A stretch of DNA of 64,000 bases from Stachybotrys elegans (GCA_020746835.1 JAGPNK010000004.1:2418001-2482000); one strand, 5' to 3'. Counted from the first letter of the stretch, positions 1 to 12,322 are shown. Notes: a model not told the origin generated them from the sequence alone. Program-made: numbers and translations.

Positions 1-2148
1 ACAGAGGACACCTTCGATCCTGGCGACTTTTTGTGGTCATTGCCACGCTCTGTCTAGGAGTCTTTCTCTATGGCTTAGACTCTAACATCATTGGAACCGC
101 CCTCCCTCAGATTACGACTGACTTCCAATCTCTGTCCGCCGTTGCCTGGTATGGAGCAGCATACTTGTTGACTGTCACGGCCTTTCAGCCATTGTTTGGA
201 ATTTTGTACAAGTTTTTCAGCACCAAACTCGTTTACCTCGCATCCATGCTTCTTTTCGAAGGTGAATCCTCTTTCGCTACTTGGCCGTCGTTGAACATTC
301 ACCCTACTCTTCGTTCACAGTCTAACATTTCTGCTCCGCACCAGTCGCGTCCATCGTGTGTGCCACAGCATCTACATCCAACATTCTCATTTTTGGAAGA
401 GCGCTACTTGGTTTAGGCGCCGCTGGTCTCTTGCAAGGAGCTCTCGCCATAATTCGATGTGTTGTCAGTTTGGACAAGGTCCCCTTGTTCCAGGGCATCG
501 TCATTAGTTCTGTTGGCATCAGCGTCTGTGTTGGACCCATTATCGGTGGTGCTCTTACGCAGTACGCCACTTGGCGTACGTATTTCCTCTTTACTCACAG
601 CTAATCTCACCTTTTGCTTGTTCTCGGGTGGATGCTAACGGGCTGGCAGGCTGGTGTTTCTGGATGTGGGATGATCCGATCGACTGTAACAGCTACCCCA
701 GCTAACACGATGCCAGTAATGTTCCAGCGGGTTTCTGCGCTATCATTATAATCTTCCTTTTTGTTCCCCTCTCCCAAGGTTCTGAGGAAGAGGCCGGCCA
801 GCTTACCGTGCGCCAAAAGCTTGGTCGCATCGACGCGATAGGGACAATCTTATTCCTAGGCCTAGTTTGCTGTCTCCTCCTGGCTTTGACGTGGGGTGGA
901 CAGCAATACCTATGGAGTGATGCTAGAATCATTGGACTTCTGGTTGCCTTTGGGGTTCTTCTTATATTGTTTTGCTACTGGGATTGGAGACAGGGTGAAT
1001 TGGCTCTGATCCCTCTAAGGGTACTGAGGAAGCGGTCGATTAGCATGGGGTCTCTTGTGCTCTTTTCCTATGGCCTTATCATGTATGTGGTGAGTGACTG
1101 CATGTTGCCGCGTACTAAATCCGAATACTCATGGGTCATTGCAGTACGGCTATTACCTCCCGATCTTCTTTCAGTCAGCACAGGGAGTTTCGGCGACAGA
1201 AAGTGGTGTGAGATATATTGCCATGATGGCCCCCCAGATCCTCACCTTGGTTGCAACCGGAGCATTAGTATCTAAATGGGGCTACTATGTAAGTCATCTT
1301 CATCTTTACAATTCTAAAATCACTAAATAGTCGATGCTCAGGTTCCTTTCATGATTGCTGGCACCGTCATCTGTTCAGTCGGCTCCGGACTCCTGACAAC
1401 TATCGACATAACTACATCGACTGTGACTTGGGCTGCGTACCTGGTTCTGACGGGCATCGGGGTGGGGATGGCCTCTCAGTTGCCATACACCGCTCTACAG
1501 GTTGTTCTTGAGTACGTGACATACATCAATTTGCCCTCGACAGGGATTGCTAATGTGAAATAGTCCAGTTGACGTTCCCGTGGGCAATGGTAAGGCAGCC
1601 ATTGATAATATAGAATGGTCTTTCTTCTTCCCAAATTACTTCTCCTTGGGGGGTTGTGTAAAGTTATCTAACGTGTACTCAGCCATCGCAGTGTTTTCAT
1701 CTCAACTTGGAGGGTAAGTAGCAGCCCAACGCCATCAGCCCCCTCTCCACTGTGGCTAACCAATTTCTGTGTGTCACGGTTCAGTGCCATTGGTCTTGCC
1801 ATCGGACAGAACCTTCTGGTTACTGAACTCTTCGACGCCGTGCCGCAGCATACAACAATTGATCCCAATGATGTTGTAGCCGTCGGAGCCAGTGGGCTAA
1901 CTCAACTGACGAACTCATCAGCGACTCTTCAAGATCTTCGCCGGGCCTACGGCCAGGCTGTACGGGATGTTTTCATCCTTGGACTTGCATTCGCTTGTTT
2001 TGCCGCTGTACCTTGCCTTGCAATGGAGTGGCTTAACATCAAACACGAGGCAATTAAGAGAAAACAATCACTAGAAGTGGAGGGGGGTGAGAAAAGTACC
2101 ACTGGGAAGCAAGTCACGGACGAGTTAGCATTGGACGTTCAGGGGTAA
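1..2148 (+). CDS. MFS drug/toxin efflux transporter, DHA2 (14-TM) type, 5' end missing
   Basis: This is a proton-driven multidrug/toxin exporter of the plasma membrane, and the start codon lies left of the window. Reading frame 3 enters at base 3 and gives the TM1 region with the antiporter-type stretch LYGLDSNIIGTALPQI. Further family landmarks follow in order: GRALLGLGAAGLLQG, GPIIGGALTQ, WRWCFWINVPAG, and a late DVPVGNAIAVFSSQLGGAIG segment. The frame continues across short introns (for example 262-344, 576-649 and 666-716) to a TAA at about 2146-2148 after a charged cytoplasmic tail rich in K and E. One exon (650-665) is only 16 nt. No internal stop remains after splicing, so the gene looks intact. 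It is typical of pumps beside secondary-metabolite genes, and its neighbours here are a P450 and an SDR. The substrate cannot be told from sequence. Confidence 0.9.
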
Positions 2149-3329
2149 TTCTCGAATAGCACATGGCAATGCTCTCTACTTTATTTTACTACTGATAAAA
2201 ATGTACAGACAAGGGTTTATGTAGGAGATAGTACGTCATGGCGACTCGAAATGGAGGCGAGAGCCTATGCAGTATTGCCGGCTATCAAAACCCTCAACTT
2301 CACATCTGGTCTCCTAGTATGGTCTTGGAGAAGAAACAATAGGATAGGGCACTCAACAAACCTAACTTCTTGTGGAGAGCCGAAATTAGCAGGGAGTCCT
2401 CCTTCTCAGGCGTCGCAACCTGTGCTGCCGTGCTAGACGAATCCACACCTACCTATAGAAAGTACGTACTGGTAGGTTACGCTTCATTGCCAACATCATA
2501 AACTCCGCCACCATTCAGCCACTGTGAGTCTAGTCTCTATGCAGGCCGTGAGGTCCACCCATCCATCAACCCTGATGCGCGCGCTTTTGCCTAGAAAATG
2601 CCGCTCATAAAGGCGCTTGTGAATTAGGCTCCCAGGTTACATTGAAGCCACCCCCCTATTTTCACCGTATGCAAGAATCGCTAGCCGCATGATATTACGC
2701 TCCACATCAAAAGAGACTTCGCGTTATCTGTGGGTTCTGGTGCATGCCGCTGCACGGAATATATGTTGGCTGATTAAGTCCTCAGATGAGTCGAACTGTT
2801 GGTGGTAAACACACACGATCCTATTAATAGACAGCATCGCCCACTTGTCATTGTCAAAATACGGCAGCCCACGGGACGTGAGGTTGCAGCGAATACGCAA
2901 TCATGTCTTTTGGCTTAACCAATCCGCGGTTGTCATTGTCCAGAGTAAGCTGCAGTGTTACATAGTTAAGGACTCAGCTTGGCGCTGGCCCCCGATATCA
3001 CCTCAAGTATGCAGCGCTACTTCTTGGTTGGAAGCTCTAGTTGGCTCTCAAATTAGCCTGTTTGAGATCATGCGGACGAAATGTCGCCGCAGTGTGGCGA
3101 GCTAATGATCAGTATTCCCTGCGCAGCTTGATTGTCCCCGATCAGTAACCAAGGGTACGGTGCTGTCGGAGTCGGGACACATGAGCGAGCCCATATATCT
3201 ATATATACCTTATGTTACGTCTGTCTGAACAGTACAAAGTCCTCAGCCATCTGTGCATTTCTTTTTTCCCACCTGCCTCTTCATCAACATCCCCTTCCTT
3301 CGTCAACTTACCGCATCAGACCTAGAAAG
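2149..3329. other. Intergenic region, MFS to P450
   Basis: About 1.2 kb without a convincing gene. The open frames here (for example 2845-3105) are short, have no recognisable domain, and lack splice-supported extensions. The right part (about 3200-3329) is pyrimidine-rich and probably holds the promoter and leader of the P450 gene. Confidence 0.5.
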
Positions 3330-5176
3330 ATGAACACATTTTTCCCTACATCTCTTTCGACGGCCATTTTTGCTGCAACTTTTCCCGCTGCAGCTCTTTT
3401 GATATGGCGCCTTTGGATGTTCACTATTAGACCATGGATCTGGCCCTCCGAGCCCAAGACCGTGCCTTACTGGATTCCCTGTCAGTTGCCCGAGTCCCCA
3501 TGCCACACAAGGCTTATACTAATTTACTTCATAGTTTTTGGTAACCGCGTCTGTCCAATACGTGCTTGTCTCGCTCTAACTGTTGTAGGGCACTTCTATT
3601 CTTTCTTTTCCGATTGCCATCAGCTCATTGATGACTCAGTGCAAGTCCCTTTCACATAAGCCTTGGGTTGAATCGTCATACTAATATCAATGCACGGTTA
3701 GGAGATACTTTGCCGATACAAAGGAGCCCTTTGCGTTTCAGCTTTGCGGCGTGACGATATACTGCCTTTCCAACCCTGAACATGTTACTGGCATTCTTGA
3801 TGGTGCTCCTTGGACTCACGGCATGGACTTCACGCACTTCATATCAGAGATCATGCAGAAATTCGGCGTGTCTCTACATGATGTACGACGGGCTGAATAC
3901 TCCCCCCAGCCGGGCGATGAGTACTATATTGAGGGTAACAGGGTCAATCCCAAGAACCTCAGCCTCATCCACTTCGTTGAGGATCTTTATAAGCGACAGT
4001 TCCTGGAGCCAAATAACTTAGGGAAACTCTCCAAAGTATTTGTGAACTCGATACAGAGAACTCTGCAGTTCGAGCAACTGGAGTTTGACTTCTGTACCAA
4101 GGAGTATAACTCCGGCCTTTATAGCGCTGAGCAACCTGAATCACGGCGCGAGGTCTCCCTCTATTCGCTTGTGGCCGGTACTATGGTCGAGGCGACACTG
4201 CATGCATTGTTTGGCCCTTACCTCCATCGGGTAGAGCCGGATATTGTTAATCAGGTAATCCAATTCAACGCCCACGCCTGGATACTCTTTTATGGGTTGC
4301 CCGACTTGTTTGGCCTTGCGCCAGTTTGTGGGCCACGCGATCGAATTAAGGCCGCTTTTCGTGCGTTTATCAGACTGCCAGAGGAGCAGCGCAGCGAGCA
4401 ATGTTACGCTTTTGAGAACCTCCTGAAGTGGATGGAAGTCTTGAATATGGAGGAGGAATCACGTATAGGCCTCTTATTCCTGTTCTTTTTCGCGTAAGTT
4501 TTTGCCGTGCTTCTACTAGCAGCGCTACTTGAAATATTTCCAGCTAACATTCTACCGCAGGAGCATCGCGAACGAACAAAACGCGTGTTATTGGTTCGTT
4601 GCTCACATGATCTACGATAAATCACTTCTTGAAGTAGCAACCCATGAAATAGCGCCTGCCTGGGAATCTGGCGAGCTAGATGTCGACTTTCTTATATCGA
4701 AATGCCCTACTTTGGATGCCATCTTCAACGAAACACTGCGCCAACGTACCAATACGTTTGGCTGGCGGGTCGTCAAGGAAAAGACGACTATCTGCGGCAA
4801 GTTGTTGCAACCAGGTGTACCTGTCATGGTGCCTATGAGATTGTTACATACCAACAAAGAGGCTTGGGGCTCGACGGTCGATGTCTTTGATCCCTCTAGG
4901 TTCATTAGGAAGAAGACACTGGCGCGTCAGCCTTCATACCGCCCATTTGCCAGCGGCCCGACCTATTGTCCAGGGCGCATCCTTGCTAAGCGCGAAACAT
5001 ATGCTTTTATTGCTACTCTGCTTCATCGGTACAGCATTGAATTGCTCCATGACAGAGGACGACTTGATGGAAAGCAGCAGTTTCCGCTGATGGAAGTTTA
5101 TCGGCCCCCAACTGGTGTCAAGGGGCCGTTGCCTGGTATGGATCTCCACGTAGGGCTACAAGTCAAGAAGGAATAG
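3330..5176 (+). CDS. Cytochrome P450 monooxygenase, N-terminally membrane-anchored
   Basis: Haem-thiolate oxygenase of the endoplasmic reticulum. Spliced exons 3330-3480, 3535-3540, 3589-3640, 3702-4493 and 4561-5176 give 538 residues. The N-terminus has one hydrophobic anchor (residues about 8-30) followed by a basic/Trp-rich stretch and a YWIP hinge. An ExxR motif (ETLR) and a haem loop FASGPTYCPGR, with Cys as axial ligand, are visible in the last exon. The loop resembles the CYP7/CYP8-like group common in fungi rather than the FxxGxxxCxG form of the second P450 at 41.9 kb. Two oddities: exon 2 is only 6 nt, and intron 3 (3641-3701) has a GC donor. Both keep the frame and the family motifs. 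The start was chosen because the anchor follows it directly. Substrate unknown; it may work with the adjacent pump and SDR. Confidence 0.88.
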
Positions 5177-5291
5177 TGTTACGGTATACAACATTGGATT
5201 AGTTAGATTGGTATACTAATCTGACAAATTGTTTCCGAGCGCAGCTGTCACATGTCTTCTCTTCTAACGGAGACTTCCGTCCTGCCCAAGA

Positions 5292-6302
5292 TCAATTAAA
5301 CCTTTCCAGCTCCTTCTCTGTCCATTCCCATAGCTTGCTCTCATAATCCCCGTTCCGCGACTGGGACGAGCCCTGTACAGCCTCCCCGACCGGAAAGTAA
5401 AACTCTCCGGATTTAGCATCAGGACTCACGCTCGCCCAAAGCTGATTCAACGCTCCGATATGAACCGGCGTACTCGTCATCCCCACTGCCCACCTCATAG
5501 TTGCAAGCACCTGGGACAGGATCGGATGGCTGGCGGCAAGACCCCGCCCCAGCTCCGTGCTAACAACACCCGGGTGGATCGCGATGCAGCGGATATCCGG
5601 GTATCGGCGGGACAGGGCCCGCGAGTGGTGAATGTTGGCGACCTTGGAAATCCCGTAACGCGTCAACGTGATCTTGGATGACATATCGGTCCTGAGAGCC
5701 TCGAAATCCCACAATGTAGAGGGTGACATGGCCTCGGCACGAGAACTCAGAGTGATGATGCGGACATCTTGGCCGTCCTTCGCTGTATTTTGCAGTGTCG
5801 GCAAAAGGAGCTTGGTCAGGAGGGCGTGACCCATGTGGTTTGTGCCAAATTGGATCTCGTAACCATCCTTGGTGAGTCCAGGAGGGCTGTTCATGATTCC
5901 GGCATTGTTGATGAGAAGATGGAGTTGAGTGTGGTTGGACTTGAACTCGTCGGCAGCGCGCTTGACACTGTCGAGCGACGTGAGATCCAATTCTAGGAAC
6001 GTGATCTTGCAGGCCTCTGGGTTCTCCTCTCGGAGCTTGCTGATGCTGTCCTCTGCCCTGGAACGCGTTCGCGCCGCGAGCACGATTTCAGCAGGGTCGT
6101 GCTTGCTGAGCTGCCGGATTGTCTCCAAGCCGAGCCCTGTATTTCCCCCCGTCACGAGGATGACCTTGCCAGAGAGTGAGGGGATATCCGTATCCGGGTT
6201 GAAGTCTGCCATTTTGCTGGATGTGCTGTGCTTGGACGATAGCGACCAGAGAGATAGGGCGAAAATGATGATGGCAAGAAGAAAAGGAAGACCAGGCCAC
6301 AT
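5292..6302 (-). CDS. Short-chain dehydrogenase/reductase, retinol-dehydrogenase-like
   Basis: NAD(P)-dependent oxidoreductase of the classical SDR fold, 336 residues, no intron. The first about 20 residues are strongly hydrophobic, so the enzyme is probably anchored in the ER or lipid-droplet membrane, as many RDH-like proteins are. Cofactor motif TGGNTGLG is at about residue 52, the structural NNAG at about 131, a catalytic Ser in TLSS, and the active-site pair Y..K in YGISK. An N-terminal Met-rich context and downstream M30 (MADFNPD) could serve as an alternative soluble start. It is convergent with the P450 gene (115 bp apart). A role in oxidising or reducing a product of that P450 is possible but only inferred from proximity. 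Confidence 0.9.
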   Translation of the reverse strand: MWPGLPFLLAIIIFALSLWSLSSKHSTSSKMADFNPDTDIPSLSGKVILVTGGNTGLGLETIRQLSKHDPAEIVLAARTRSRAEDSISKLREENPEACKITFLELDLTSLDSVKRAADEFKSNHTQLHLLINNAGIMNSPPGLTKDGYEIQFGTNHMGHALLTKLLLPTLQNTAKDGQDVRIITLSSRAEAMSPSTLWDFEALRTDMSSKITLTRYGISKVANIHHSRALSRRYPDIRCIAIHPGVVSTELGRGLAASHPILSQVLATMRWAVGMTSTPVHIGALNQLWASVSPDAKSGEFYFPVGEAVQGSSQSRNGDYESKLWEWTEKELERFN

Positions 6303-7039
6303 GACTAGGGCTTGGGCTCGTTTTTTGTCTTAGGTTCGTCTGTCTTGGTTTTATGTATAGCGGCTCCGGCTTGATCTTCGGAGAATTGGGGAATTTGTTT
6401 CTCTGTCATAGGCCCGGAGACATATAATCATGTGACGCAAGGTCAGGCCAAGCTTAACACCGATGCGTAACGGTTTCTTCGGCGAATATGCGCTGTAACA
6501 AGTCAGTCAGCATCCCTTCCGGATAATCACTCCGTAAAGATGGAGGGCTATGGTTGAAGGTAGTGGCGATGGAGACTCCAAAATATCCGTTTCTCTATGC
6601 ACATAGTTTGCATGCCTGATAGTGCTCAACATATATGTTTGCTCAACTCGTGGCTCATGATTGTGTTGGGTCTCTCAATCCGACCACAATAGCACGGGCG
6701 GCGCCAAGGCGGCGTTTTCGGCTTGATGGCTATGGAATGGTCAGCAAATCTCAGCAGGGATAAATCGTGCAAGGCAACTTCAATCGGAAGCCTGCAGATC
6801 AACTCGCTCGAAACACGGTCCTGTCTACGCCGGTCCAGTGAACATCTGCTGGGTCCAGACAGGTGCGCTGCCGATCCAATTAGCGCTCAATCGGGGCCCA
6901 TTTCGGCTTGGACGAACAGGGTTGGCAGCTCGCCTGTGCCAGATTGTGGTCAAGGGGTGAATGGAAGCAGTGATGCACCGCGATTAGATACAGACAGCCA
7001 AGTTTATCAGAAGATTAGCAACGTGTGCAAGTACAAGAA
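6303..7039. other. Intergenic region between SDR and Con-13-like gene
   Basis: The left part (6303-6700) is the presumed promoter of the leftward SDR. The rest is the 3' flank of the leftward Con-13-like gene. A 162-codon frame on the + strand (6723-7211) is mostly antisense to that gene's low-complexity tail and is not supported. No repeat or RNA gene was seen. Confidence 0.4.
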
Positions 7040-8439
7040 CTACAGCAAAAGACTGAGAAGAGCTCCCAATACAAGCGCCAGCTCTGCACCAACCATACCT
7101 GCGGGCCTTGCAGACGATGCATCGCCATTTTGTCCATCTCCACTTTGTTCACCACCGTTTTGTTCATCCCCAGTCTGTTCATCCCCATTATCCTCACCTC
7201 CCTCCACTTGACATGGACCGGCTGTGCCATTTCGGATACACAAAATCGTGGAGTCGTGGAATCGGTATCGGTTGCTAATATCGCATGTGGCACTGGCATT
7301 GTACACCAGATATGGTGCCACTTGGCCTGTTATGGCTTCTTTAACACCAGACATGCAGGTGTCATCAGCCACGCCTTCTAGTTCGTTAATCGCCCCAATG
7401 TTCCACTCATAAGCGAGTACAGGCAGCACTTGGGCATAGAGCTCGGAATAAGCTTGTAGGTATAGTATTAGCCTTAGAACTCAACTCGTTCCCTTATGCC
7501 ACATACAGTTCTTGGCGTATTCATCGACGACACAGGTATCATTGTCTGCAATGTTTCGGAATTCTTCATTTTCTGCACAAGTGTTAACACGCGAATGCAA
7601 AGACAAGATCCTTATGACCTACCAGCATATGACCTGTCAGACCCCTCGGGTTGGTATCGTTGGTCGATGAGATGGCCTGTCTCATGAAGAAATAAAACAA
7701 TATTGGAGTTCTCCCCGTACATGACGATATCTCCATCCTCAATAATCGCGATGGCTCCGGGGACAATGCCCTCTGGTGTGGTGAAGTCCGCACCCAAGAC
7801 AACATGTCGAACGAAATCTCTTGCTAGGACCGGGATTTGGCTATTCATATCCATCAATCAGTTGTTTAGAGACAGGAAAGAAGAAGAAAATGGAGAGGGA
7901 AATGGAGGGAGATATAAGGAAAGAAGAAGACGTACCCGAAATGTGTGACTACATCCTGGAGATTGTCGGCGGCATCGGGGCATCGACAAAACACCCATGG
8001 CTCCTCCGAACAATCCGCATATGTCACGTTGTAGACCTCCACCTTCTCCAGACTACAGTTGTCTCCGACGCTCGTGGGGTCTTGGGATATTTCGGCACAC
8101 GCTTGTGGTACTTTCGAGGATAGTCAGCGTACAACATCTACCTAGCAATGCATCAAGGGTTCGCAGAGAAGAAACAAGACAAAGGACCTCGGAATAGGGA
8201 ACCACAAACTTACTTAATCCTTCTTCCCACCGCACAACAGTGCTGGCGGCACTGGGCAAGGTGCTCAAGCCATCTTCATCTAGCAAATAGTTGCCCTCTT
8301 CTTGAGGAAAAACCACATCGAGGTTCTTGTCGGGTACAGGCAGTTCTTGCCTAGTCATCAAGGAGTAAGGGTCATGAGGATTTTGGGAGAGAGCAGGGAG
8401 CAAGCAGGTTAGGCCACGGGCCACAGTTGAAGCGTGCAT
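7040..8439 (-). CDS. Con-13-like secreted, GPI-anchored protein with zincin HExxH motif
   Basis: A predicted five-exon gene on the minus strand. Exon 1 (from 8439) gives a short signal-peptide-like start and the acidic TLPSAASTVVRWEEGL segment. Exon 2 carries VYNVTYADCSEEPWVFCRC, followed by exon 3 with FLHETGHLID, an HExxH zinc-binding motif with a following aspartate, as in several metallopeptidase families. Exon 4 has ENEEFRNIADNDTCVVDEYAKN, and exon 5 has SYSELYAQVLPVLAYE and several cysteines. The tail is a Gly/Asp/Glu/Gln repeat linker ending in a hydrophobic stretch typical of a GPI-attachment signal. The order of segments matches the conidiation-specific Con-13 family as I recall it. 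Peptidase activity is inferred from the motif only. The cell wall or outer membrane face is the likely location. Confidence 0.65.
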
Positions 8440-10085
8440 TCTGATAGGGGGCGAGGAGAAAGAAGAGTGTAAGAAAGATGATCACTGGAGCTCCTGGTGA
8501 GATAATGGTTCGCGACGAGAACCAAGAATTTTAAAAGAGTGATGCCGATGATTTTTGATGATCAAGTTGAGTTTGTAGATGGGCCTCGCCATCTTTTCAA
8601 TTATAAGGCTGAACCGCTCGCATCTCTACCCCAATCGGGCATGCACAAGATCCTACATAAGGCTGAACCGATGTGAAAGAAAACTGGTCTGATATTGTCG
8701 CGCCCTTCCTTAATTTCACCCGCGCCCTGGATCACAGGGATTAATCGTATTAAAAATGCTTGGTGCAGGGTCCTGCACCCAAATTAGAAGCTGACATACA
8801 GGCAGACAGGCTCGTTCTCTCGCATTAGGAAACTAGGACATAGCGACCCTGTCCACTGTTCCCTACGTGATAAGGAGGTAGGCGCTTCCCTATGGCCGGT
8901 GATTTGTTGACGCTGTAATGCGTATCCCCGTTCGCGTAGTTAGGGGATAAGGTTTTGTAGACCACAGCCTTCCTGACAAGCCTATCATCCAACGGTCTTT
9001 GTGGCTTGTGTGGCTAGGTGATATAAGGTTGTCAATGATAATGCTGGCACTTCTATGATAGGCAAATTTGCCAGGGTCTATACAGTTTCGAAGCATATGT
9101 ATAGCTTTAAATCCCGGCCACGCAGATGGTAGTTGATGTTTCCCTTACCCTCGGCCGTTTGATGTTGATAGCTTGCATTAACTTTGCCCAGAGATCATTG
9201 GTGAGTAAACATCGTATCTCTTTGCATCCATAAGACTAAAACATGGCGGGGTCTGTAATTGACATTCCTTTTTTTTTTCTTTTGCCAAGGTCTAGATCAT
9301 GTGGCCCCTCTATAATATTTGTCTTGTTGCCCTGGCGAGTTGAGGCATTCAGAGCGGATAGCAACCGTGAATTGTCTAGGGTAAGTCATTTCAGAACAGG
9401 TAGAAACGAAGGGTGATTATTGCTCAACGTTGGAATCGCTGAACTAACCCATACTCTGATGCTGGCCCGAGTAATAACTACAATCATTCAAGCCAATTCG
9501 TCCACAATAAACACTCTTTTATACCTATTTTTTGTGGTAGTCACCTGTCTAGCCATGGAAAGTCGTGAGCCGAACCTCACCACCCCGAGGACTAGGCGTC
9601 TATTCCCAAACCGTGATAGTGTAGGACTAAAACGTAGGACAACCAACCACCGAAAACTTCGTTTAAATCATCATGTCATGATTCGTCGTTGCAGCAGCCC
9701 TGGTTTCTAATCGATCCTCTCAGCCGTAATGCAGGTCTTGGAATGTGGGTTTACAATCGAATCGAAAGGACGTGATTCACCCAAACGCAATTATGCCCCC
9801 AATTATTTAGGCAGCCGCACGTATACTCGATGACGCTTACGCTGAATGAAGTCCTGTCGATCATGCACATAAACGAGCTATTCACTGAAGTCGATTCGGT
9901 CCTTGCCTAGACGCGGTCTTTATTAACATTTACCTAGCGCCTACTTTTGGCACTTTGTTCCCAGCAATATACGGATTCTCAGAAGGAGCACAAACCACCA
10001 GTCCACCTAAGCGCCCCCAGGAACACGACCGGGACAAGAACTCGGGGTAGAGTGTGGATCAGACACACCCTCCTCTGCCCCGACA
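8440..10085. other. Gene-poor intergenic stretch (1.6 kb)
   Basis: No frame here carries a recognisable domain. The stretch is AT-rich in places, with a T-run near 9270. It contains the divergent upstream regions of the Con-13-like gene (left) and the AAA ATPase gene (right). I see no inverted repeat, tRNA or transposon remnant. Confidence 0.4.
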
Positions 10086-12322
10086 ATGGCACAGAACTTT
10101 CAAAGCTCCGCACATACCACCATTCAACCCGAGACCGCATTCGCCTCAGATGGGGGCGAGTGTGACGTCAAGCTGTTGTATGAAGGCCCACCAAGGTGCG
10201 ATTGCTGCATCAACTGGGTTGAGCAGTATCCCGAGGACCTACGAGAGTTGGCCGTGGAAAGCATCGATATCAAGTCAAAGGCCGTCATTGCCCGCATGAA
10301 AAAGAGTCATGAAGAGGGGAAAATCCTCGTCCTCGACTCCATTGTGGTCCAAAATGACGACCTCAAGGCTTTCCTGGTTGATTTGTTTGATGGATACTCA
10401 GGTATCACCCCGAACCTGAAGAAGCTCGTCCTCACAGCCCCCTTCCGTCCATTCTTTTATAGGTGGACCTATTTCCAGCAGCTGCTACACCAAGCAGCCA
10501 AAGAGTCTTCTCCAGTCAAGCCATTCGCGCAACTTCTTTATGATTTGCTGAGATTGGAAGTCCAGCCAATTGTCGACGAGGTCCACGACATGGTAAAGAA
10601 TAGGGTCATCACATATGAGCTCCTTTGGACAATCTTCAGTCCCTTGCGCCGACTCTACGACAAGGCCTGGCTTTACGACCGCATGTACATACTACAAAGC
10701 TATGCGTACACGAAAGATGGCTTTGTTGTAACGGCCAAGTTTGTCGATTGGGACGGCGAGAAATTTGGGTATCGCTCAACGGATGTCACCATACCTCCTT
10801 TTTCAGGAACTAGGTCGATCGAGCAGCTATCGATTTACCCCATTGATCTTAGCCAATCTCAGGGCGAGATTAGACAGAAGCTCTTGAATCGGGGCACAAA
10901 GTTCCGAGACCTGTGCACAGTTGACCACCATCAGCTGTACAAGGGAGCCGCGCTCGTAATGGACAAAATGCGAGGGTGCTACCAGCTAACTAAAGTGAGC
11001 TTTCTACAAGGTGCTGCATCGATCAAGTAGAAGCCATGTTAACATTCTTCCCAGCTAGATGAGCGCGTCGTTCTTGATGCTTCGCTCTACTGGCAGAGGT
11101 CATCCAAGAAACAGGAGCCACTTTCTTCCGTTACAGAGGATGTCCCGATGCCAGAGCTGGATCTACAGGACCAGAATTCCGATCATTTGAACACGCGAGA
11201 CGATGGAACCGCTGGCAAAGGTCTCCGTCGTAGATGGTCCTACACTGCTAAACGGCGCGTTGGCGGGCACCAGAGCAAGACAGATTCGAAGAGCATGTGG
11301 TCTACTGAAGCATCCAGTAGCGCTAATGTGGATGGAGAAACAGGTAATCTAGGCCTGCAAGACGGGAAGGATATCAAGGCTGACATATTAAGATGAAGCG
11401 GCCGACAGCAGTGCTCAGTCGTTGGATGAGGAACAGCTCATGCTATGCACAAACATGATGGCAGCTTATGGTCTGAGCTCCAAACAATGGGTTCTTCTAC
11501 TTGATGTCGACAGTGTGCGAGAAATTGATTGGAACGAGAATGCGTTCCCTAACCTGGTGCTTCCGACGAGCCACAAGGAGCTGGTACTGTCCTTTGTCCA
11601 AGCACACATCTCCGGCGATGTGCAGTTCGACGACATCATCAAGGGCAAAGGACAAGGGCTCCTTATGCTTCTTGTTGGCGAACCGGGCCTAGGCAAGACA
11701 CTCACCGCCGAAGCTGTTGCGGAAAAGGTGCACAAGCCACTGTATATCCTCAGCGCTGGTGAGCTGGGACGCGATCCCGGAAGCGTAGAGGCAGCGTTAA
11801 AGGGAGTTTTGGAGATGACGGCGAAGTGGAACGCTGTGCTATTGCTCGACGAGTGCGACGTGTTTCTTGAGGGAAGAGACTCAGGCAGACTTGAGCACAA
11901 CGCCATCGTCGCTGTTTTCCTAAGGTTCGTCGTCTTGTTGAGGACGGGGCATGTAGCTCTTGCTAACAATGACCAGACTCGTGGAGTACCACAGCGGCAT
12001 TCTCATCATGACGACGAACCGAGCGTCGGCGATTGATCAGGCCTTCCAGTCGAGGATCCATCTCACACTGCGATACCCAGCTCTGAGCGCCGATGCGAAA
12101 ATGGTCATCTGGAAGCACTTTATCCAGAACAACAAGTGGGCTGCGGGCAATACAATCACTCCAGACCAGTACGCCAGGCTGGCAGGGCTGAACATCAATG
12201 GCCGGGAAATAAAGAACTTGGTCAAGACTGCGTTCCTGTTGGCTTCGCAGAAAAAGGCGCCTCTTGGCATGGTGCACCTGCGCAAGGTTATGGATGCGAC
12301 TATGGAGGATGTGCATTTGTAG
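10086..12322 (+). CDS. AAA-family ATPase with N-terminal DUF7025-like region
   Basis: Cytosolic or organelle-associated ATPase with one AAA module. Exon 1 (10086 to about 10994) encodes the N-terminal region: YEGPPRCDCC, a long helical part, and an YAYTKDGFVVTAKFVDWDG strand region like the DUF7025 domain found before fungal AAA modules. Exon 2 resumes at LDERVVLDASLYW, and a low-complexity basic/Ser-rich linker follows. The AAA core holds Walker A GEPGLGKT, Walker B LLLDECDVF and sensor-1 TTNR with an arginine-finger-like SR. The gene continues to VHL* at 12322. Four exons are predicted with in-frame joins (introns near 10995, 11343 and 11923). Family members are common and expanded in filamentous fungi with unknown clients. 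No link to the metabolic genes is evident. Confidence 0.85.
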
